Assembly (NCBI GenBank): GCA_000585075.1
Contig: JEMY01000003.1
Coordinates: 62,001-126,000, forward strand
DNA: 64,000 bases
Reading direction: 5' to 3'
Origin: Candidatus Accumulibacter regalis
GTDB taxonomy: Bacteria > Pseudomonadota > Gammaproteobacteria > Burkholderiales > Rhodocyclaceae
The notes beneath the pieces were generated by a model. It worked only from the letters and a program-made list of their open reading frames with translations, did no database searches and was not told the DNA's origin. The translations under genes were made by a program, and so were the position numbers. Position 1 is the stretch's first letter, and each line of letters starts with the position of its first letter. Shown here one piece after another: positions 60,540-64,000 of the stretch.

Positions 60540-61318
60540 TTTCTTTCTACCTCTTCGTCAAGGGCTTCCAGCAAGCCGATTAGCGGTTGCAATCGGGTGT
60601 CGAGCTCGGCCAGGAGCACCGCACGCATTTCAGCGGCGAACTGCTCCAGCCAGCCTCCTGCTGCACCCCAGCGCAGCGGGTCGTCCTCCCCCGCCTGCCC
60701 GGCGGTGGTCTCGCGGTGGCGCTGATAGAGAAGTTCAAAGCGCTGTCCAAGCAGCCGTGGCACCTCGGCAAACAGGCGTTGCGCAGGTGCGGAGAGTGTC
60801 TCGTCGAGTGTTTCATCAAGGGCTGCCAGCCCGGCGAGCCTGTTTGAGTGAGCGGCAAGCGCTGCCCGGATGCTGGCCCTGAGCCCGTCCACCCTGCGCG
60901 AAAGCGCTTTTTGTTGCGCGAGGTAGAACAGCCGATAGTGCGCGTAGCTCGCCGCCTCTTTCGCCACCGTCGCAGCGCTTACCCTGGGAAAGCTGGATCG
61001 TGAGGCGCTCGCGGCAGGAGCAAAGCTGTCGACGATCGATTGCATCATCGCCGTGCGCGCGCCGAGGAACTCCTCGCTTGCGGAAGCGCCTGAAAAGGCG
61101 GCGCCCGTCCCGGCGCCGCCTTCGGATGTCATCGTCGCGAGATTGCCGTGCGCCGCCGCCAGGGCAATCGAGGCCGGCAGGTCGATGAGATTGCCAAGCC
61201 GCTCGGCAAAGTACCTCGGCGAGCTTGCGCCTTGCGCACCCGCGGAATCGGCGAACACGGAAAACGCACGAATCAGTCCCGATCCGTTCAGGCTTGTTGG
61301 CGGTGGGGCCTGCATCAT
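60536..61318 (-). CDS. DUF3348-family protein, first gene of the motor-like locus
   Basis: 260 residues, soluble, no signal peptide. Recognisable family pattern: GLIRAFSVFADSAGAQGASS and FAERLGNLIDLPASIALA near the N-terminus, then helical segments ending LDTRLQPLIGLLEALDEEVE. Function unknown; the family occurs with DUF802 and DUF2894 genes. Starts at ATG 61318 (a second ATG follows immediately). Overlaps the MotA-like gene by 4 nt. Confidence 0.8.
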   Translation of the reverse strand: MMQAPPPTSLNGSGLIRAFSVFADSAGAQGASSPRYFAERLGNLIDLPASIALAAAHGNLATMTSEGGAGTGAAFSGASASEEFLGARTAMMQSIVDSFAPAASASRSSFPRVSAATVAKEAASYAHYRLFYLAQQKALSRRVDGLRASIRAALAAHSNRLAGLAALDETLDETLSAPAQRLFAEVPRLLGQRFELLYQRHRETTAGQAGEDDPLRWGAAGGWLEQFAAEMRAVLLAELDTRLQPLIGLLEALDEEVERN

Positions 61319-61450
61319 GAGGATAAGATCAAGGACATGGCGGGGGCGGGTAAGTCGGCGGAATTGGAGGCGTCTGGTCGAGCCGCGCAGCGGCCAGGCG
61401 GGCTTGATCAGCCCGCTTTGCTGCGGTCAAGGCCAGAACGAGAGACGGGT

Positions 61451-61753
61451 TCAGGCGGTTGCTCGCAGGCGGGGGCGATAGGATACACCCGGATGGCCTC
61501 GAGCACCGCTTCGGGCTGCGTACTTCGCGTTCCGTCGCCGCTCGGTTGCGTCGGCGGCCAGCTCCTGTGGCGGCGGATGGCGGGCGGTGCGCGTGCCGCA
61601 GTCCAGGGGCTCATCGGCACGCGGGCGACGCCCTGGTCGCTTGAAACTGACGTGCGCGATCTCTTCGGTCACGCGTCCGATTAGTTGCGGGTCCTTGAGC
61701 AGACCCATAAGGGCGTCGAAAATGTCGCCTGCCGTCTCCAGGAGCCGGCGCAT
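61451..61753 (-). CDS. Possible small protein divergent from hsp20, 100 residues
   Basis: The first ~40 residues look like an amphipathic helical protein (MRRLLETAGDIFDALMGLLK, then IGRVTEEIAHVSF), while the C-terminal part is Arg/Pro-rich and may be a GC-driven read-through. Preceded by AAGAAAAG on the minus strand. Divergent from the first hsp20 gene. Uncertain; could be a shadow frame. Confidence 0.35.
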   Translation of the reverse strand: MRRLLETAGDIFDALMGLLKDPQLIGRVTEEIAHVSFKRPGRRPRADEPLDCGTRTARHPPPQELAADATERRRNAKYAARSGARGHPGVSYRPRLRATA

Positions 61754-61834
61754 GGTTCTTTTCTTGCAATACCCATAGGCCGTGCATAGGATAAGGCGGT
61801 ACGGGGAATCCCGGAACCAGGAAGGAGAATGGAA

Positions 61835-62254
61835 ATGGCCAACATCGCGCGCTTTGACCCGGCCGACGCACTCGACGATCTCTTCCGCGGCTTCTGGATG
61901 CGTCCGGTCCGCCCTGGCGGACAGCAGGAGGTCCAGATCAAGCTGGAGGTGAAGGAAGACGACAAGGCCTACACGATTCATGCCGAAATGCCGGGCGTGA
62001 ACAAGGAGGACATCCAGGTCACCATCGACGGCGGGCAGGTGTCGATCAGCGCCGAAACGAAGAAGGAAAAGGAGGTCAAGGAAGGCACCAGGGTGCTGCG
62101 CAGTGAACGCTATTACGGCAAGGTGTCGCGTTCGTTTGCCCTGGGGCAGGACGTCGACGAGAGCAAGTCGGAAGCGCACTACAAGGACGGCGTTCTGGAA
62201 TTGTCGCTGCCCAAGAAGACGGTTTCCAAGACCCGGAAACTGACCATCAGCTAG
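61835..62254 (+). CDS. Hsp20/alpha-crystallin small heat shock protein
   Basis: 139 residues. The alpha-crystallin domain shows YTIHAEMPGVNKEDIQVTID, VSISAETKKEKE and HYKDGVLELSLPKK with the terminal TRKLTIS extension. Acts as an ATP-independent holdase for unfolding proteins. ATG 61835 has GGAG at 8 nt; an ATG two codons upstream is too close to it. No clear sigma32 promoter found. Confidence 0.93.
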   Translation: MANIARFDPADALDDLFRGFWMRPVRPGGQQEVQIKLEVKEDDKAYTIHAEMPGVNKEDIQVTIDGGQVSISAETKKEKEVKEGTRVLRSERYYGKVSRSFALGQDVDESKSEAHYKDGVLELSLPKKTVSKTRKLTIS

Positions 62255-62295
62255 GCGTCGAAACCGGCCCCGTCGGTTGGGCATTCAGCAAGCGA

Positions 62296-62331
62296 CCGGG
62301 ACTCGTCGAGACATTCGTCTCGCGAGCCCGG
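62296..62331. terminator. Large hairpin between convergent hsp20 genes
   Basis: A 15-pair stem with two single-base bulges and an ATTC loop (62313-62316) lies between the two convergent Hsp20 genes. No T-run, but position and strength suggest a bidirectional transcription end. Confidence 0.45.
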
Positions 62332-62410
62332 ACGCCGCACTCTGCGCTGGAGCGGCCCTCGCACCCGTCGACCGTCAAGCCGCTGAAGGCGTCCAGGCTG
62401 CCGGTCGCGT

Positions 62411-62917
62411 TCAGCTGACCCGGATCGTGCGCACCTTGGGTCGCCCGGGTTCCGCCTTGCTCAGCTCGATCCGTAGTATGCCGTCTGTGTAACTGGCCGT
62501 GGACGCATCGGCCAGCACCGGAACCGGCAGCGGTACGACGCGGCGGAAACTGCCGTAGGCGCATTGCAGCAGGCGATAGCGGCCTTCGCTGCTTTCCCGC
62601 TGGAAATGCTTCTCGCCGGAAACCACGAGAACGTCGTCCCAGATTTCGATGTTCATGTCCTGCTTGTCCATGCCCGGAAGTTCCAGGCGCACCACCAGGC
62701 GGCTGTCGTCCTCGAACATGTTGCCTCCGAGCATGGCCCAGCCACGCGTGGGTAGGTAGGACGGGTCATCGACCTCGGCCGGTGTCGGCAAATTGGACTT
62801 TTCCCCGGCCCTGAAGCGGGTCAGCGCTCCCACGGCCGAGCGGGTCAGATGCCGCCAGCCCTCCGCCAGGTTGTCCCACAGGGAACCAACGCTTTCTCTT
62901 ATCGATTCCATACTCAT
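62411..62917 (-). CDS. Hsp20-family small heat shock protein
   Basis: 168 residues. The N-terminal region is helical (SIRESVGSLWDNLAEGWRHL), and the alpha-crystallin domain includes RLVVRLELPGMDKQDMNIEI, VLVVSGEKHFQRESSEGRY, and SYTDGILRIELSKAEP. Divergent in sequence from the neighbouring Hsp20, so not a recent duplicate. ATG 62917 has GGAGG at about -8. A longer frame upstream is not conserved-looking. Confidence 0.92.
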   Translation of the reverse strand: MSMESIRESVGSLWDNLAEGWRHLTRSAVGALTRFRAGEKSNLPTPAEVDDPSYLPTRGWAMLGGNMFEDDSRLVVRLELPGMDKQDMNIEIWDDVLVVSGEKHFQRESSEGRYRLLQCAYGSFRRVVPLPVPVLADASTASYTDGILRIELSKAEPGRPKVRTIRVS

Positions 62918-63128
62918 GACAGACCTCCGTATCGAGAGTGCATGCAGCACTTGATGGAGGCAGTGCCGGGGGCGCTGCCTCCGCTCGCCTTGCGTCGCTT
63001 TGCTCTTGATGCGTCGCGGCTGCGAGCGTTCGTCAGGGGCGCTCTCAATGAAGAGCCTATAGCAGATCTTGCGGTTTTCAAGTTCTTGCCAGGAAATCGA
63101 CGTTGTCGTCTTGCGACAGGACGCCCCT

Positions 63129-64000
63129 TCAGGCCGTGCAGGGTTTGCCGTCGTGCTCGCGCCGGCAGCGGCGCTCGACGACACGACACAATTGCGCGGC
63201 GGCGGTTTCGCTGGTCTGGGCGTCGATCGCGGCAAAACCGAGAACCATCCCGGAACGACAGTTCGCTGTGTCTGCGTAATACATGGACAGCGGACGCACG
63301 ACGATGCCGGCTGCGAGCATCTCGTTGGACAGTGCAACGTCGTCGAGCGGCTGGCTGAAGAAGTAGGGAAGGTGCAGGCCGGCGAGACCTCCGCTGGTGC
63401 TCACCAGGTTGCCGAGGCGGGATTCGATGGCCCGGCGCAGCACGTTGCGGCGTTCCTGATAGATGCTGCGAACACGCTTCAGGTGCGCGCCGAGGTGGCC
63501 TTCGTCGATGAACTCGGCGAGTGCGGCCTGCTCGATCATGCGCCCCTCCCGGTAGAGCTCGGCGTTGCCGATGGCAAAGGCTTCGGCGAGCTCTTCCGGG
63601 ACGACCAGGTAGGCCAGGCGCAAACCGGGGAACATGGTCTTGCTGAAGGTGCCGAGGTAGATCACCCGCTGCGAACGGGCTTGCCCGAACAGCGAGCCGA
63701 TGGTGTAGGGGTGATAGCGGATCTCGTTGTCGTAGTCGTCCTCGATGACCCAGGCGTCGTTCGTTTCGGCCAGATCGAGAAGCTGCATGCGCCGGCTCAG
63801 CGACATCACCACTCCTGTGGGGTACTGGCTCGATGGGGAGACGAAGATCAGACGCGGCGTAGCTGGCGCACCCGGCGGCGGCAGCGACATGCCTTCGTCG
63901 TCGACCGGAATCGGTGCGATCTGCAGGCCGTTGGCGCGCAGTACAGTGCTCGCTCCCCAGTAGCCGGGGTCTTCCATCCACGCCTGATCACCGCTGTCGC
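63129..64000 (-). CDS. MocR/GabR-type aminotransferase-domain protein, partial (continues past window end)
   Basis: About 290 residues of the C-terminal fold type I aminotransferase domain: PSSQYPTGVVMSLSRRMQLL, EDDYDNEIRY, the PLP-Lys motif YLGTFSKTMFPGLRLAYLV and a C-terminal GMVLGFAAID. This matches MocR-type regulators, whose N-terminal GntR DNA-binding domain would lie beyond position 64000. The frame is open to the window edge, so the start is not seen. A free-standing aminotransferase is the alternative. Confidence 0.85.
   Translation of the reverse strand, partial: DSGDQAWMEDPGYWGASTVLRANGLQIAPIPVDDEGMSLPPPGAPATPRLIFVSPSSQYPTGVVMSLSRRMQLLDLAETNDAWVIEDDYDNEIRYHPYTIGSLFGQARSQRVIYLGTFSKTMFPGLRLAYLVVPEELAEAFAIGNAELYREGRMIEQAALAEFIDEGHLGAHLKRVRSIYQERRNVLRRAIESRLGNLVSTSGGLAGLHLPYFFSQPLDDVALSNEMLAAGIVVRPLSMYYADTANCRSGMVLGFAAIDAQTSETAAAQLCRVVERRCRREHDGKPCTA

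Noticed and set aside
61148-61684. 178-codon plus-strand frame overlapping the DUF3348 start
   Set aside because: Low-complexity translation and overlap with better-supported genes.
61600-61834. Sigma32 heat-shock promoter upstream of hsp20
   Set aside because: A CTTGAAA-like -35 is present, but no CCCCAT-type -10 lies at proper spacing.
1-64000. tRNA, rRNA and CRISPR arrays
   Set aside because: No cloverleaf with a T-loop consensus in intergenic DNA, no rRNA-like stretches and no regularly spaced repeats seen by eye.

Overview
The window is GC-rich, gene-dense DNA with short intergenic gaps. It looks like a betaproteobacterial chromosome, most likely Rhodocyclales and plausibly the polyphosphate-accumulating Candidatus Accumulibacter lineage. 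That is inferred from gene content: relA-ppk1-ppx side by side, a CYTH-CHAD polyphosphate-type protein, a yciB-yciI-bolA-parvulin-purL run, and many c-di-GMP proteins. No rRNA, tRNA or CRISPR array was seen.

Layout. 0-5 kb: the N-terminus of a Cu/Zn superoxide dismutase leaving the window, a YejM-like sulfatase-fold membrane protein, panE, mtfA and an EamA transporter. 5-15 kb: relA, then ppk1 and ppx diverging from one intergenic region, then an Mla-type lipid ABC system (STAS-MlaE permease, ATPase, MCE protein, lipoprotein) starting 7 nt after ppx, then an ECHDC3-like crotonase. 15-21 kb: a degenerate-GGDEF membrane sensor, an EcsC protein, a methyltransferase, CYTH-CHAD and a hypothetical gene. 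21-27 kb: a kinase-like/P-loop fusion, a P2-type cation ATPase and a fructosamine-kinase-family protein. 27-38 kb: a large minus-strand signalling block (PAS-GGDEF-hemerythrin, GGDEF, REC-PAS-GGDEF-EAL, two paralogous hybrid histidine kinases with HPt modules, a rhodanese-fold protein). 38-46 kb: a MATE transporter, the yciB cluster and purL. 46-53 kb: SYLF protein, HDAC-like deacetylase, nnr, EamA transporter, DUF995-like protein, patatin and HIT protein. 53-55 kb: a complete IS1634-family insertion sequence. 55-56.5 kb: an NfeD-SPFH-small-protein operon. 57-61.3 kb: a tightly coupled four-gene locus DUF3348 / MotA-TolQ-ExbB-like protein with a long tail / MotB-OmpA-like protein / DUF2894. 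61.4-64 kb: two convergent Hsp20 genes and a partial MocR-type aminotransferase.

Most notable points. (1) The four-gene locus at 56.9-61.3 kb has the stator architecture of Zorya ZorA/ZorB, but with two uncharacterised soluble partners instead of Zorya effectors; it is the best candidate for an undescribed system. (2) Two independent, exact 22-bp tandem duplications (35145-35188 and 49610-49653) each shift the frame of an otherwise normal gene. One detaches the HPt domain from a hybrid kinase and the other scrambles the C-terminus of Nnr. The identical length suggests either a shared mutational process or an assembly artefact. (3) Stringent response, polyphosphate metabolism and lipid transport are physically clustered. 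(4) c-di-GMP signalling is very dense and includes a GGDEF domain with a destroyed active site but an intact inhibitory site, and a hemerythrin-linked cyclase.
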